This document shows, in pieces, positions 52,724 to 63,879 of a stretch of DNA of 64,000 nucleotides. The translations under genes and the position numbers were made by a program. A model generated the notes under the pieces. The model saw only the letters and a list, made by a program, of their open reading frames with translations, did not search any database and was not told the origin of the DNA. Position 1 is the stretch's first letter. Each line of letters starts with the position of its first letter. The DNA is from Gordonia heveisoli (GTDB lineage: Bacteria; Actinomycetota; Actinomycetes; Mycobacteriales; Mycobacteriaceae), in contig NZ_JASXSH010000010.1 in the NCBI RefSeq assembly GCF_030315745.1, positions 105,048 to 169,047 on the forward strand, read 5' to 3'.

Positions 52724-54436
52724 TTGAGCGATGACCGGCGCCGCAACCGTCACCGCGACCACGTCGATCAGCCGGGTATCGATCCGGAGCGACTTCGCTA
52801 TTTCACCCAGCCCGCCGATGGCGGGTCGGGCACCCGACACCGACGTCGGCGGGAGCCATCGGTCGCACCCGACGCCCAGCAGGCGCCGTGGCTGACCCAG
52901 CCACAGGCGCAGGTGCGTCGGCAACCACCTCCGGTCCGTCGTACGCCGCCGCCGCAGCAGCAGAATCAGGTTCCGGGTGATCCCGACGCTTCGCGCGCCG
53001 ACGAACGGAGTCGCCGCGAACCGGCTTACACCGACACCCACGTCGTCGACATCCACGCCGGACCGCGCGTCATCGAACCGGCGCCGCCGGGTGCCGCCGA
53101 TCGGGCCGAACCGCGGACTGTGCGCCCGGCCGGCCCGCAACCGGAGGTGGTGGGCCTGGCCGATCTGGGCCTCGACCTCGACGACGATCCCGGACGGGAC
53201 GGCGGCGATCTGGCCGTCGGGGCACCGGCTGTCGACGAGACCGGTGACGGATACCGGCCAGACGAACCGCTGCTGGGGGCCCGCCCACGCCGGCGTCGCC
53301 GCACCAAGAAGCGCCGAGCGGTGCTCGTCGCGGTGGTCGCCTGTCTGCTCGTGGCGGTGATCGGCGTCGGCTACATCGGTCTGCGCGCCACCGGTCTCCT
53401 CGATTCCCGCAAGGATTACTCCAACGCCGCGGGCACCGGCGACGTCATCGTCGACATCCCAGATAATTCGACCCTGCGCGACTTCGGGCAGATCCTCGTC
53501 GACAACGACGTGGTGGGCAGCGTGAAGGCCTTCACCAACGCCGCGGACGGCCAGGCCATCTCCGGCGGCTACTACAAGCTGCGCACCGAGATCCCGGCGG
53601 CCACCGCCGTCGCGATGCTCACCGACGGGACCACCAATCGCGTCGGGCGGATCGTCGTACCCGAAGGCCGCACCTTAGACACCAAGACCGACGCCCAGGG
53701 CAGACAGACACCCGGAATCTTCGAGATGATCGCCGACGCCACCGGTGCCACGATCAACGGGCAGCGTGTCGGGGTCACCGTCGACCAGCTTCGTCAGGCC
53801 GCCGCCGACGGAACCGTCGAGCAGTTGGGGATCCCGTCCTGGGCAACCGTGCGGGCCGGCGAACTCACCGGCGACCATCGGCGGATCGAGGGTCTCATCG
53901 CACCGGTCGCATGGGAACGGATCAACCCGGCGCAGACGGCCACCCAGATCCTGAACGCGCTGATCACCGCCAGCACCCGGCAATACGCAGCGTGGGGATT
54001 CCCGGAGCAGAACGAGTCCACCCTCGACCCCTACGACACGCTGGTCGCGGCGTCGATGGTGCAGGGTGAGGTCAACCAGCCCGACGACTACGCCAAGGTC
54101 GCCCGGGTCATCCTGAACCGGCTCGAGGTCGGGCAACCGATGCAGTTCGACTCCACGGCCAACTACACCGCCGAGCGAACGGACTTGAACGTGCACAGCG
54201 ATGTGCTGCGGGATAAGAACCCGTGGAACACCTATGTGCACGAGGGGCTGCCGCCCACCCCGATCGGGGCGGTGGGCGAGAAGGCACTCGAAGCGATGGA
54301 ACATCCCGCGGCCGGTGACTGGATCTACTTCGTCACGGTCGACGCCCAGGGCACCACGCTGTTCACCCGGTCTTTCGATCAGCATCGGCGCAATATCGGC
54401 AAGGCGTGCGCCAACAAGTTCATCACCTGCAACTGA
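52724..54436 (+). CDS. mltG: endolytic transglycosylase MltG
   Basis: A 570-residue peptidoglycan transglycosylase that releases growing glycan strands from the membrane. About 190 N-terminal residues are disordered and cytoplasmic (Arg/Pro/Gln-rich), then a membrane helix spans about 199-222, then YceG/MltG domains follow. The catalytic glutamate is probably E448 in ASMVQGEV, within the family motif, followed by VARVILNRLEVGQPMQFDSTANY. TTG 52724 is the start in frame right after ruvX; ATG starts are absent nearby. It precedes aroE by 28 bp, as remembered for mycobacteria. Confidence 0.93.
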   Translation: MSDDRRRNRHRDHVDQPGIDPERLRYFTQPADGGSGTRHRRRREPSVAPDAQQAPWLTQPQAQVRRQPPPVRRTPPPQQQNQVPGDPDASRADERSRREPAYTDTHVVDIHAGPRVIEPAPPGAADRAEPRTVRPAGPQPEVVGLADLGLDLDDDPGRDGGDLAVGAPAVDETGDGYRPDEPLLGARPRRRRRTKKRRAVLVAVVACLLVAVIGVGYIGLRATGLLDSRKDYSNAAGTGDVIVDIPDNSTLRDFGQILVDNDVVGSVKAFTNAADGQAISGGYYKLRTEIPAATAVAMLTDGTTNRVGRIVVPEGRTLDTKTDAQGRQTPGIFEMIADATGATINGQRVGVTVDQLRQAAADGTVEQLGIPSWATVRAGELTGDHRRIEGLIAPVAWERINPAQTATQILNALITASTRQYAAWGFPEQNESTLDPYDTLVAASMVQGEVNQPDDYAKVARVILNRLEVGQPMQFDSTANYTAERTDLNVHSDVLRDKNPWNTYVHEGLPPTPIGAVGEKALEAMEHPAAGDWIYFVTVDAQGTTLFTRSFDQHRRNIGKACANKFITCN

Positions 54437-54464
54437 TACACAACGGCACTGGAGGTCGGAGAAG

Positions 54465-55349
54465 GTGACAGATCCCGGACATCGGCCCGGTCTTCCGCTC
54501 GGTGCCCCGCCGCGACGAGACCCGGTGGGCGGCGATCACGCCCGGCGGGCGGCGGTACTCGGTTCACCGGTGACGCATTCGCGGTCACCCGATCTGCATC
54601 TGGCCGCCTATCGGGCGCTGGGCCTGACCGACTGGACCTACGACCGCATCGAGACGACCGCTGAGACGCTGCCCGCACTGGTCGGCGGTCTGGGCCCGGA
54701 GTTCGTCGGGCTGTCGGTGACGATGCCCGGCAAGCTGGCCGCGTTGGCCTTCGCCGACGAACGCACCGCACGCGCCGAATTGGTCGGCTCGGCCAACACG
54801 CTGGTGCGCACCGAAACCGGCTGGCGTGCGGACTGCACCGATATCGACGGCATGCTCGGCGCGCTGGCCGCGGTCGGGGCCGACGCCGACCGCCGTCCGG
54901 TCGCGGTGGTCGTCGGTGCCGGTGGCACCGCACTACCGACGATCGCCGCATTGGTCGAACGCGGGTTCCGGGAGATCACCATCGTCGCGCGTGACATCGG
55001 GCGTGCGGGCGCGGTCCTCGAACTCTGCGAACGGCTCGGGGTATCGACCACGGTGCTCGACTTCGCCGTCACACCCGAGCTCGGCGACATCTGCGCGGTG
55101 TCCGGTGTGGTCGTGTCGACGGTGCCGGCACCCGCCGCGGCCCCGATCGCGGCTGCGGTGGCGCGGGCCGAACGCGTCGTCGACGTCATCTACGACCCGT
55201 GGCCCACGCCGCTGGCGCAGGCAGTCACCCAAGCAGGCGGCACCGTCGTCGGGGGACTGGTCATGCTGCTCAACCAGGCCTACAGCCAGGTCGAACAGTT
55301 CACCGGCCGGGACGCTCCGCGCGCCGCCATGGACGCCGCACTCGCCTGA
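54465..55349 (+). CDS. aroE: shikimate dehydrogenase
   Basis: A 294-residue NADP-dependent enzyme that reduces 3-dehydroshikimate to shikimate. The shikimate site is in VLGSPVTHSRSPDLHLAAY, the catalytic lysine in LSVTMPGKLAAL, and VVVGAGGTALPT is the dinucleotide-binding loop. NTLVRT and DCTDIDGMLGAL are further family blocks. GTG 54465 starts after a GAGAAG site; the frame upstream continues inside mltG and is rejected. A prepilin peptidase-like gene and aroC lie downstream. Confidence 0.95.
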   Translation: MTDPGHRPGLPLGAPPRRDPVGGDHARRAAVLGSPVTHSRSPDLHLAAYRALGLTDWTYDRIETTAETLPALVGGLGPEFVGLSVTMPGKLAALAFADERTARAELVGSANTLVRTETGWRADCTDIDGMLGALAAVGADADRRPVAVVVGAGGTALPTIAALVERGFREITIVARDIGRAGAVLELCERLGVSTTVLDFAVTPELGDICAVSGVVVSTVPAPAAAPIAAAVARAERVVDVIYDPWPTPLAQAVTQAGGTVVGGLVMLLNQAYSQVEQFTGRDAPRAAMDAALA

Positions 55350-55457
55350 TCCGCACGCCCCCGACGCCGAACACCGGGGTTGGGGATGGCCGATGAGGTT
55401 GTCCACAGGGCCCCGACCTTGGGTTCGACGGACGGCAGGCACCCCGATGATGAGTCG

Positions 55458-55841
55458 ATGGTCGCCTTCCTCGTCGTGTTGTGGCTTGCCGTCATCGCCG
55501 ACGGTGACGCGCGCACCAGCCGGATTCCCAATGTGACGGTGTGGCCGGGGTTGTGCGCGGTGTTCGCCACCGCGACGATGACCCCGACCGTCGGAGTCGC
55601 GGCGACGGTCGCCGCGCTGCCCTATGCGATCTGCCATCGGGCCGGGTGGTGCGGCGGCGGTGACGTGAAACTCGCCGGCGTCTGCGGCGGTCTGGTGGTG
55701 CACTGGGACGTGGCGCTGGTGCTGGTCGGAAGTGCAGCGCTGGCGGCGGCACTCGTTCTGGCCGCCTCACCCCGACGCCGTGCGTTGCCACATGGCCCCT
55801 TCCTGGTCGCGGTGACCTTGCCGCTGGCGGCACTGCTGTGA
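55458..55841 (+). CDS. prepilin peptidase-like protein (A24 family, short)
   Basis: A small membrane aspartyl peptidase of about 127 residues. The first catalytic Asp is D17 in [10 protein letters not shown] and the second D69 in GGGDVKLAG; both are intact. Four to five membrane helices are visible. It lacks the N-terminal methylase part of PilD and so would process a Flp/Tad-type pilin or similar prepilin. No pilin gene is in the window. ATG 55458 places D17 at the end of the first helix, as in the family. ATG 55386 and TTG 55380 give a polar lead. The gene ends 4 bp into the frame of a possible longer aroC start. Confidence 0.78.
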   Translation: MVAFLVVLWLAVIADGDARTSRIPNVTVWPGLCAVFATATMTPTVGVAATVAALPYAICHRAGWCGGGDVKLAGVCGGLVVHWDVALVLVGSAALAAALVLAASPRRRALPHGPFLVAVTLPLAALL

Positions 55842-55909
55842 CGGCGGTCGGCATGGCCGGGGCGGACGGGTGGCGGGCCGATTTGCCGCCCATGGAACAA
55901 TTGGCAATC

Positions 55910-57092
55910 GTGTTGCGCTGGATAACCGCCGGAGAATCCCATGGACCGGCCCTCGTCGCCCTCGTCGAAGGAATGGTGGCCGGGGTCGAGGTCACCTCGT
56001 CCGACATCGCCGAACAGCTCGCTCGCCGTCGACTCGGCTACGGTCGCGGCGCGCGGATGAAGTTCGAGGCCGACAAGGTGACCCTGATCGGCGGGCTGCG
56101 TCATGGACTGACCATGGGTGGCCCGGTCGCCATCGAGATCGGGAACACCGAGTGGCCCAAGTGGGAGACGGTGATGTCCGGCGATCCGGTCGATCCGGCC
56201 GAACTCGCGGGCAGCGCACGGAACGCTCCGCTGACGCGTCCGCGGCCGGGTCACGCCGACTATTCCGGAATGCTGAAGTACGGCTTCGACGACGCTCGGC
56301 CGATCCTCGAGCGGGCGAGTGCCCGCGAGACCGCGGCGCGGGTCGCGGCCGGGACGGTGGCCCGCAACTTCCTGCGGCAGGTCCTCGGGATCGAGGTGCT
56401 CTCGCATGTCATCTCGATCGGCGCGAGCGAACCGTATGTCGGTGCCCCGCCCGCTTACCGCGACCTCGGCGCGATCGATGCGAGCCCGGTGCGCGCCTTC
56501 GATCAGGCCGCCGAGGAGTCGATGATCGCCGAGATCGAGGCCGCGAAGAAGGACGGTGACACCCTCGGTGGTGTCGTCGAGGTCGTCGCCACGGGTGTCC
56601 CGGTCGGTCTCGGTTCGCACGTCAGCGGTGAGACCCGCCTCGACGCCCGGCTGGCCGGGGCACTGATGGGTATCCAGGCGATCAAGGGTGTCGAGGTCGG
56701 CGACGGATTCGAGACGGCGCGCCGACGCGGTAGCCAGGCCCACGACGAGATGGTTCCCGGCGCCGACGGTGTCCTGCGGTCGACGAATCGGGCCGGCGGA
56801 CTCGAAGGCGGTATGACCAATGGCGAGTCGGTACGGGTGCGCGCCGCGATGAAGCCGATCTCGACGGTGCCGCGCGCGCTGTCGACGGTGGATATGTCGA
56901 CCGGCGAGACCGCTTCGGCGATCCACCAGCGCTCGGATGTGTGTGCGGTACCGGCCGCCGGTGTCGTCGCCGAGGCGATGGTCGCGCTGGTGCTGGCACA
57001 GGCCGCACTGGAGAAGTTCGGCGGTGACTCGGCCGCCGAGACCGCCGACAACCTGCGCCGCTACCGCGAACAGATCGACGCGCGGCCGCCGC

Positions 57093-57100
<8 letters not shown>
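55910..57100 (+). CDS. aroC: chorismate synthase
   Basis: A 396-residue FMN-dependent enzyme making chorismate from EPSP, the last shikimate step. [21 protein letters not shown] is the conserved N-terminus, and [33 protein letters not shown], then [40 protein letters not shown], carry the FMN and substrate residues. GTG 55910 matches the family start; the frame opens at 55838 with 24 unmatched residues and is rejected. The stop is overlapped by the aroK start. Confidence 0.96.
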
Positions 57101-58771
<1,671 letters not shown>

Positions 58772-58796
58772 GGGACGCACGCGGACCACAGACATC

Positions 58797-58840
58797 AAAA
58801 AATCGCGCCCCTCCGGCCGCTGACGGCAGGAGGGGCGCGA
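58797..58840. terminator. strong terminator between aroB and the TM protein
   Basis: TCGCGCCCCTCC (58803-58814) pairs perfectly with GGAGGGGCGCGA (58829-58840). Six A bases at 58797-58802 become a T-run after the hairpin when read on the minus strand, giving a classical factor-independent terminator for the minus-strand gene; it may also slow aroB transcription. Confidence 0.9.
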
Positions 58841-58859
58841 ATCGTCGGTGGTCGCGGAG

Positions 58860-59360
58860 TTAGCGGGCGATGACCTCGGTCGTATCGTCGGCCGGGATGT
58901 CGTCATGCTCGGACCAGTCGTCCTCGGCACCCTTGTTCTGATCGCGGCGGATGAGGAACCGGCCGATCGCCGCGCCCACGAAGGCCGGTGCGAAGATCAG
59001 CAACGCGGTGAACGAGCCGCCGGCGAACAGCTCGACGAAGAAGCTTGCCTGGCCGATCCCGGCGAAGACGAAGCTGCCCAGCACCCAGCTGATGACACCG
59101 GCCACCGCACCGGCGAAGACACCGGCCTTCAGCCAGCGCACGGTCAGATCCTCGTAGTCGTCGGGATCGGAGTTGGCACGCGCGTCACGGATACCGTCGA
59201 TGCCTCCCCAGATCAGGGCGACCAAGACGACCCCGGCCAGACCGAGGGTTTTCCACAGGGTGGAATGCAGGGGCTGATGGACGACACCCACGCCGACCAG
59301 CACCCGGGCAAGGACGTGTACGGCGGTGAGAACCGCACCGCGCAGCAACCACGAAGACAT
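58860..59360 (-). CDS. small membrane protein, B-4DMT transporter-like (Rv2536 type)
   Basis: A 166-residue membrane protein with about four hydrophobic segments (LLRGAVLTAVHVLARVLVGVGVV, LGLAGVVLVALIWGGIDGI, LKAGVFAGAVAGVISWVLGSFVF, ELFAGGSFTALLIFAPAFVGAAIG) and a polar acidic C-terminal tail. It corresponds by place and strand to the conserved membrane protein Rv2536 of M. tuberculosis, in my recall, between the aro and pepQ blocks and opposite to them. Transport substrate, if any, is unknown. ATG at 59360 (MSSWLLRGAV) is preferred over 59420, which adds 20 residues reaching into the pepQ promoter side. Confidence 0.7.
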   Translation of the reverse strand: MSSWLLRGAVLTAVHVLARVLVGVGVVHQPLHSTLWKTLGLAGVVLVALIWGGIDGIRDARANSDPDDYEDLTVRWLKAGVFAGAVAGVISWVLGSFVFAGIGQASFFVELFAGGSFTALLIFAPAFVGAAIGRFLIRRDQNKGAEDDWSEHDDIPADDTTEVIAR

Positions 59361-59464
59361 GACGGACAGCGTACCGACGCCGAACGTGTTTCGAAACACA
59401 TACCCCGCCAGTCGGGACATCCCGCGTCCGGCGCCGACGATCGGCGCGCCGTAGCGTTAGCGGG

Positions 59465-60583
59465 GTGAGCACCGCAGCCGAGACTCCGGACACCGCCGCC
59501 CGCCGCAATCGACTTCGCGCCCGACTCGCGCGTGTCGAACATATGGTCGATGCCTTCGTGGTGTCTGATCTGGTCAATATCCGCTACCTCTCGGGCTTCA
59601 CCGGGTCGAACGCCGCACTTCTCATCGACGTCGCCGATCCGGCGAAGGACCGCATCGCCACCGACGGCCGATACCTCACCCAGGTGGCCGAACAGGCCGG
59701 TGACCTACCGTCGGTGATCGTGCGGGATTGCCCGCCCGAGCTGGCGGCCCGCGCCGCCGCCGGCGGGGCACGGCGTATCGGCTTCGAGTCCGGGTCGACG
59801 ACCGTCGCCGCACACGCCGCACTCGTCACGGCCGTCGAGGAGACCGCGGCCGAACTGGTCGGGCTGGCGGGAGTCGTGCAGGAATTGCGGGCGATCAAGG
59901 AGCCGGGGGAGATCCGGCTGCTGCGGACCGCCTGCGCGATCGGTGACGCCGCACTCGCCCAGATCATCGACAACGGTGTATTGCGCGCGGGCAACACCGA
60001 ACGGCAGGTGGCGCGGGCCCTGGAATGGGCGATGTTCGACCTCGGTGCCGACGGGGTGGCCTTCGAGACCATCGTGGCGGCCGGCGCCCATTCAGCGATA
60101 CCGCATCACCGCCCGACACATGCCGTTCTCGCCGACACCGACTTCGTGAAGATCGACTTCGGGGCCATCTACGGCGGCTACCACTCGGATATGACGCGGA
60201 CCTTCGTGCTGGGTCGGGCCGCGAGCTGGCAGCACGAGCTGTACGACCTGGTCGCGTCGGCGCAGGCGGCGGGCCGGGCGGCGCTGAAGCCGGGTGCCCA
60301 GTTGCGCGACGTGGATGCCGCGGCCCGTGATGTCATCGACGCCGCAGGATACGGAGAGCAGTATCTGCATGGTCTCGGGCACGGTGTGGGCCTGGAGATC
60401 CACGAAGCGCCGGGAATCGGCAAACTGGCGACGGGTACACTGCCTTCCGGCGCAGCGGTGACCGTGGAGCCCGGTGTCTACCTCCCTGGACGAGGTGGAG
60501 TCCGGATCGAGGACACCCTCATCGTCACCGACGGTGAACCGGACCTGCTGACCGCCACCGACAAGACGTTCACCGTCGTCTGA
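59465..60583 (+). CDS. pepQ: Xaa-Pro dipeptidase/aminopeptidase (M24)
   Basis: A 372-residue cytoplasmic metalloaminopeptidase for Xaa-Pro peptides. An N-terminal creatinase-like domain ([23 protein letters not shown]) precedes the pita-bread domain. The metal ligands are Asp in [16 protein letters not shown] and the preceding DFG (about 232 and 243), His in [13 protein letters not shown] near 303, Glu in VEPGVY and Glu in VRIEDT. GTG 59465 starts the usual N-terminus. It is followed by efp after 40 bp, an order common to actinobacteria. Confidence 0.93.
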   Translation: MSTAAETPDTAARRNRLRARLARVEHMVDAFVVSDLVNIRYLSGFTGSNAALLIDVADPAKDRIATDGRYLTQVAEQAGDLPSVIVRDCPPELAARAAAGGARRIGFESGSTTVAAHAALVTAVEETAAELVGLAGVVQELRAIKEPGEIRLLRTACAIGDAALAQIIDNGVLRAGNTERQVARALEWAMFDLGADGVAFETIVAAGAHSAIPHHRPTHAVLADTDFVKIDFGAIYGGYHSDMTRTFVLGRAASWQHELYDLVASAQAAGRAALKPGAQLRDVDAAARDVIDAAGYGEQYLHGLGHGVGLEIHEAPGIGKLATGTLPSGAAVTVEPGVYLPGRGGVRIEDTLIVTDGEPDLLTATDKTFTVV

Positions 60584-60623
60584 GGACGACGCTACTTTTC
60601 GACGTAGAGGGAAAGAGACACAT

Positions 60624-61187
60624 ATGCCGAGCACCGCGGATTTCAAGAACGGACTCGTCCTGCGCCTGGACGACCAGCTGTGGCAGATTCTGGAATTCCA
60701 GCACGTCAAGCCGGGTAAGGGCCCTGCATTCGTGCGTACCAAGATCAAGAATGTACTCAGCGGCAAAACCGTCGACAAGACTTTCAACGCCGGCGTGAAG
60801 GTCGAGACCGCGACCGTCGACCGTCGCGACATGACCTTCCTGTACAACGACGGCACCGACTATGTGTTCATGGACACCCAGGATTACGAGCAGTTCTCGC
60901 TGGCGCCTGCCACCGTGGGCGACGGTGCGCGGTTCCTGCTGGAGAACATGACTGTCCAGGTGTCGCTGAACGAGGGCAACCCGCTGTTCGTCGAACTGCC
61001 GGTCACCGTCGAACTCGTCGTCGAGCACACCGACCCGGGTCTGCAGGGCGACCGTTCCACCGGCGGCACCAAGCCGGCGAAGCTGGAGACCGGCGCCGAG
61101 ATCCAGGTGCCGCTGTTCATCAACACCGGGGACAAGCTGAAGGTCGACTCGCGCGACGGCAGCTACCTCGGTCGCGTCAACTCCTGA
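60624..61187 (+). CDS. efp: elongation factor P
   Basis: EF-P (187 residues) rescues ribosomes stalled at proline stretches. The tip loop reads [16 protein letters not shown], with Lys32 at the tip; this PGKGP form is described as working without lysine modification in actinobacteria. Three beta-barrel domains are complete, ending [12 protein letters not shown] 60624 follows an AGGGAAAG site. nusB starts 9 bp after the stop. Confidence 0.97.
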   Translation: MPSTADFKNGLVLRLDDQLWQILEFQHVKPGKGPAFVRTKIKNVLSGKTVDKTFNAGVKVETATVDRRDMTFLYNDGTDYVFMDTQDYEQFSLAPATVGDGARFLLENMTVQVSLNEGNPLFVELPVTVELVVEHTDPGLQGDRSTGGTKPAKLETGAEIQVPLFINTGDKLKVDSRDGSYLGRVNS

Positions 61188-61196
61188 TACCGGCTC

Positions 61197-61667
61197 GTGA
61201 AGCAGCCCGGAACCCGGCACAAGGCGCGTCGACGCGCGGTTGACCTGCTCTTCGAGGCCGAGGCCAAGAAGGTCAGTCCGGCCCAACTCGTCGACGAACG
61301 TCGTGAATACGTGCGGACCGACGAGAGTGTCGGTTCGATCCACCCCTACACCGCGACGGTGATCGCGGGGCTGGCGGTCGACCAGGCCCAGATCGACGCG
61401 GTGTTGTCCTCGCATCTGCGGGACTGGACGCTGGAGCGTCTTCCGGCCGTCGACCGCGCGATCATGCGGCTGGCGACCTGGGAGCTGTTCAACTCCGTGG
61501 ACGTGGACCCGATCGTCGTCGTCGACGAGGCAGTGGAACTCGCCAAGGAACTCTCCACCGACGACTCGCCTGCCTTCGTCAACGGCGTGATCGGCAAGAT
61601 CGCCGAACTCGCCCCGCAGGTACGTGCCGCGGCCGCGGCCCAGCCGCGGGACACCGAAGCGGAGTAG
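61197..61667 (+). CDS. nusB: transcription antitermination protein NusB
   Basis: NusB (156 residues) binds boxA RNA with S10 in rRNA antitermination. [22 protein letters not shown] is the N-terminal hallmark; [55 protein letters not shown] is the RNA- and S10-binding core. GTG 61197 is the start. It is the last of the housekeeping genes before the lower-GC cassette. Confidence 0.96.
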   Translation: MKQPGTRHKARRRAVDLLFEAEAKKVSPAQLVDERREYVRTDESVGSIHPYTATVIAGLAVDQAQIDAVLSSHLRDWTLERLPAVDRAIMRLATWELFNSVDVDPIVVVDEAVELAKELSTDDSPAFVNGVIGKIAELAPQVRAAAAAQPRDTEAE

Positions 61668-61794
61668 ATGCCTCCAGCGCTTCTCGGGACGTCTCGCGTT
61701 GTCCTTGGCTCGCTTGCGGGCCTCCGATGGTGAGTTACGGGTCCGGTTGAGAAATCTATTTCGTCTACCGAGTGCTCATTGATTGCGAGGAATC
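61668..61794 (+). other. junction between nusB and the low-GC cassette
   Basis: A 127-bp non-coding stretch where base composition shifts: the first half is GC-rich, the second half (from about 61740) has runs such as GAAATCTATTTC. No direct repeat or att-like site is clear to me. GCGAGG at 61785-61790 may be the ribosome-binding site of the first cassette gene. Confidence 0.4.
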
Positions 61795-62124
61795 ATGATC
61801 GATAATAGAGGCACGCGAAACCGACTCGAGATGGACTTCGACGTTGTATATGCGGTCGCCAGGAGTATGTGGGAGGTTGCGGACACCGTCGACGCGCAGC
61901 GTATCGATGAGGTTTTATGGGAGGCCTCGTCTGCGGCAGGTCGACTCGAAGACGGCACGGAATGGCGGAGTCTCCGAACGCAAGCATCAGCTCAACGTTC
62001 AGCACTAGCGGCGATTTCCGAAGACCTCAATTTGATAGGCACGCAAATACGTAAGGGGACCGAGCGGATCCAGTCTGCGGAAGAGCGTTTCGCGGACAGT
62101 TCTGACTATCGACGGAATTTATAG
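61795..62124 (+). CDS. small helical ESX-type (WXG100-like) protein, putative secretion partner
   Basis: A 109-residue, mostly helical, acidic protein with no signal peptide. Two amphipathic helices appear to be separated near EDGTEWRSLR, and the second half (AISEDLNLIGTQIRKGTERIQSAEERFAD) resembles the C-terminal half of WXG100 proteins, although a clear W-x-G is not present. It overlaps the next gene by one base (TAGTG), which suggests the two proteins pair, as ESX substrates do. ATG 61795 is preferred over TTG 61783. Its function is not recognised; secretion-partner role is inference. Confidence 0.55.
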   Translation: MIDNRGTRNRLEMDFDVVYAVARSMWEVADTVDAQRIDEVLWEASSAAGRLEDGTEWRSLRTQASAQRSALAAISEDLNLIGTQIRKGTERIQSAEERFADSSDYRRNL

Positions 62125-63299
62125 TGGCGTCAACGATCTCGCAGGTGCGCGCGTGGGGGCTCGAAAGGTTCCGCAATGCAGCAGTCCAGCTGCGTGCAGG
62201 CTCTGGGAACCTAGCCGACGGTGCGAGTACGGTCATCAATGCTATGAACAGCGCTGCGACGAACTGGCATGGCGAGATGCGCGACCAGGCGGCCATTCGT
62301 GTCAAGAACGCCGCCGATTCGATGGAAGTGCGCGCGCTCAGATGGACTGCCGCTGCGGAGGCCTTTGACGATGCGGCTGAACAGATGGGATTGCTACGGA
62401 CCGCGATTCTGGCTATAGCGGACGACCCAGGATATAAGAGCCGTTTTCTGATCTCGGACAAGGGCGACGTGTCTCCGATTAGGTGCGACCGGGATTTGGC
62501 GAAGATGGCTGCTGAAACATCGGCCGCCAGCGGCTTGCAGCGCAGGTTGCATGCACTATTGCAGAACGCGGAACTGGCGGGACAATACTACGACTGGCGA
62601 GTGGATAACGCGCTGCTGGGTGCGAGCGCTGGTGAACGGCCATTTCGACCCAAGATCGCTGGTCCACCATCGCGTCCGTCGGAAACTCGGCGGGATTCGA
62701 ATCGTACGGGCAGTGGGCCGAGAAACTACCGGAGTGACCTCGGCAACGGGAGGGCCTTGCAAGAGGCGTCCGCACTTCGGTTGGGGATAGCGAATATTCT
62801 TCCCGGAATTGGCGGACTTCCCCGTTCAAAGGCGCTTCTGAATCACTTCTTGAGTCGTTCCGGAGAGGACTTTGTCTTCGATGTCGATGACCTTACGCGG
62901 AGTGATCGCGGTTTCAGGAGCCTATCCAACGATCATGCGCAGCACGCGTTCCATGACGCTGAATCGTATCTGCCGGAAGGGTATAAAGGTCCGGTCGTAT
63001 TTCAGAGTCGATACGGTCAGGCATACGGGCCAGAGGGAGCGCAGGTACCTGGGTCATATCGATCGCCAGACCGAGACCTTGAGTATTCGCTGGGCACATT
63101 CTCGTTGCAGTCGAGTGGAATTGCTGTTCCTGGTGACGGTGGTGGCTACGATCTTCAGTATCAGACGAGCATTTATGACTACTACAACTTTGATCCACCA
63201 AAGACCGGCTGGCAGTTGAATGCAATGCACAGAACTGGGATGGCACAGAACTTTGACACGATCGGTACATCTTCGCCTCGCTTTACGTCCGTTCGCTGA
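62124..63299 (+). CDS. putative polymorphic toxin with WXG-like N-terminus
   Basis: A 391-residue protein, not fully recognised. The N-terminal 95 residues are helical with a WHG motif at 48-50 (W-x-G), like ESX-secreted proteins. A variable middle follows (PSRPSETRRDSNRTGSG). The C-terminal 170 residues look like a toxin tip: DYYNFD at 352-357, then HR at 369-370 and GMAQNFDTIG, a pattern I associate with uncharacterised C-terminal toxin domains of WXG proteins. Composition is clearly lower in GC than the flanks, for example about 32 G/C of 60 at 62401-62460. It probably is secreted and harms rival cells; activity is unknown. GTG 62124 shares a base with the previous stop. Confidence 0.6.
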   Translation: MASTISQVRAWGLERFRNAAVQLRAGSGNLADGASTVINAMNSAATNWHGEMRDQAAIRVKNAADSMEVRALRWTAAAEAFDDAAEQMGLLRTAILAIADDPGYKSRFLISDKGDVSPIRCDRDLAKMAAETSAASGLQRRLHALLQNAELAGQYYDWRVDNALLGASAGERPFRPKIAGPPSRPSETRRDSNRTGSGPRNYRSDLGNGRALQEASALRLGIANILPGIGGLPRSKALLNHFLSRSGEDFVFDVDDLTRSDRGFRSLSNDHAQHAFHDAESYLPEGYKGPVVFQSRYGQAYGPEGAQVPGSYRSPDRDLEYSLGTFSLQSSGIAVPGDGGGYDLQYQTSIYDYYNFDPPKTGWQLNAMHRTGMAQNFDTIGTSSPRFTSVR

Positions 63300-63759
63300 C
63301 CGACGTGGACTGGTGATCGCAGTGCTCGTGGTGATCCTGTTCGTGACCGGATGCGACGTCGGGCAGAAGTCGACATCTCCGTCGGCGGCAGCAGAACAGC
63401 TGGCAGTGTCGATTCCTGAGAATGCGCAGGTCGTCTCGAGTGAAGTATGGACGTCTCCGCAGGGAGACTATTGTGTCGATCTGGCCTTTCTCATCCCAGA
63501 TGCCGACGTAGCTGTCTATGTTGGTCAGTACTTTCCGGACGGTGGGACTGCCGGGCCAGTGTCACGATATGCCTGCCACGGCCGGTTTCCTCCCTGCGCG
63601 GCCGGCGAAGGCTCAGTGCGCAGCCCTGGACGGTTCGGAGCCGATCGAGTACCACGCACCGTAGCGGGAGTGACTACAAATGTTCATCGACTGCTTCGCG
63701 TGATTCCAGGATGCGAGGTCGGACGGAGTCTCGTGTCCTGGATGATCGCCGACCCTTAG
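63253..63759 (+). CDS. putative lipoprotein, possible immunity protein
   Basis: A protein of up to 168 residues, with hydrophobic helix LVIAVLVVILFVTGC whose VTGC is a lipobox; the mature part starts at that cysteine. Before it are several arginines (RPFADRRG), as an n-region. Four more cysteines could form disulfides. It lies at the end of the toxin gene, overlapping it by 47 bp if TTG 63253 is used; ATG 63220 and GTG 63313 are alternatives, and none has a strong ribosome-binding site. A lipoprotein next to a toxin fits an immunity protein for an envelope-acting toxin. That is inference; no homologue is recognised. Confidence 0.5.
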   Translation: MTRSVHLRLALRPFADRRGLVIAVLVVILFVTGCDVGQKSTSPSAAAEQLAVSIPENAQVVSSEVWTSPQGDYCVDLAFLIPDADVAVYVGQYFPDGGTAGPVSRYACHGRFPPCAAGEGSVRSPGRFGADRVPRTVAGVTTNVHRLLRVIPGCEVGRSLVSWMIADP

Positions 63760-63879
63760 AACGACCTGGCCGGGCGTCTGCCCGACGGTGCTTGCGGGCG
63801 GGGATCGTGGTCGATGAGTTCCGACCTTGCCTGTGGTCAGTCCTGAAGTAGGGATTGACCGCAACGCGAGGAGATCACG

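Noticed and set aside
61668..61794. Attachment site or tRNA at the cassette's left edge
   Set aside because: No tRNA and no direct repeat shared with the right edge (about 63760-63880) was found by eye.
62790..63299. Toxin tip as a colicin M-type lipid II hydrolase
   Set aside because: A D-x-Y with a downstream His-Arg pair is suggestive, but the spacing (17 residues from D352 to H369) differs from my recollection of colicin M, so it is left unnamed.
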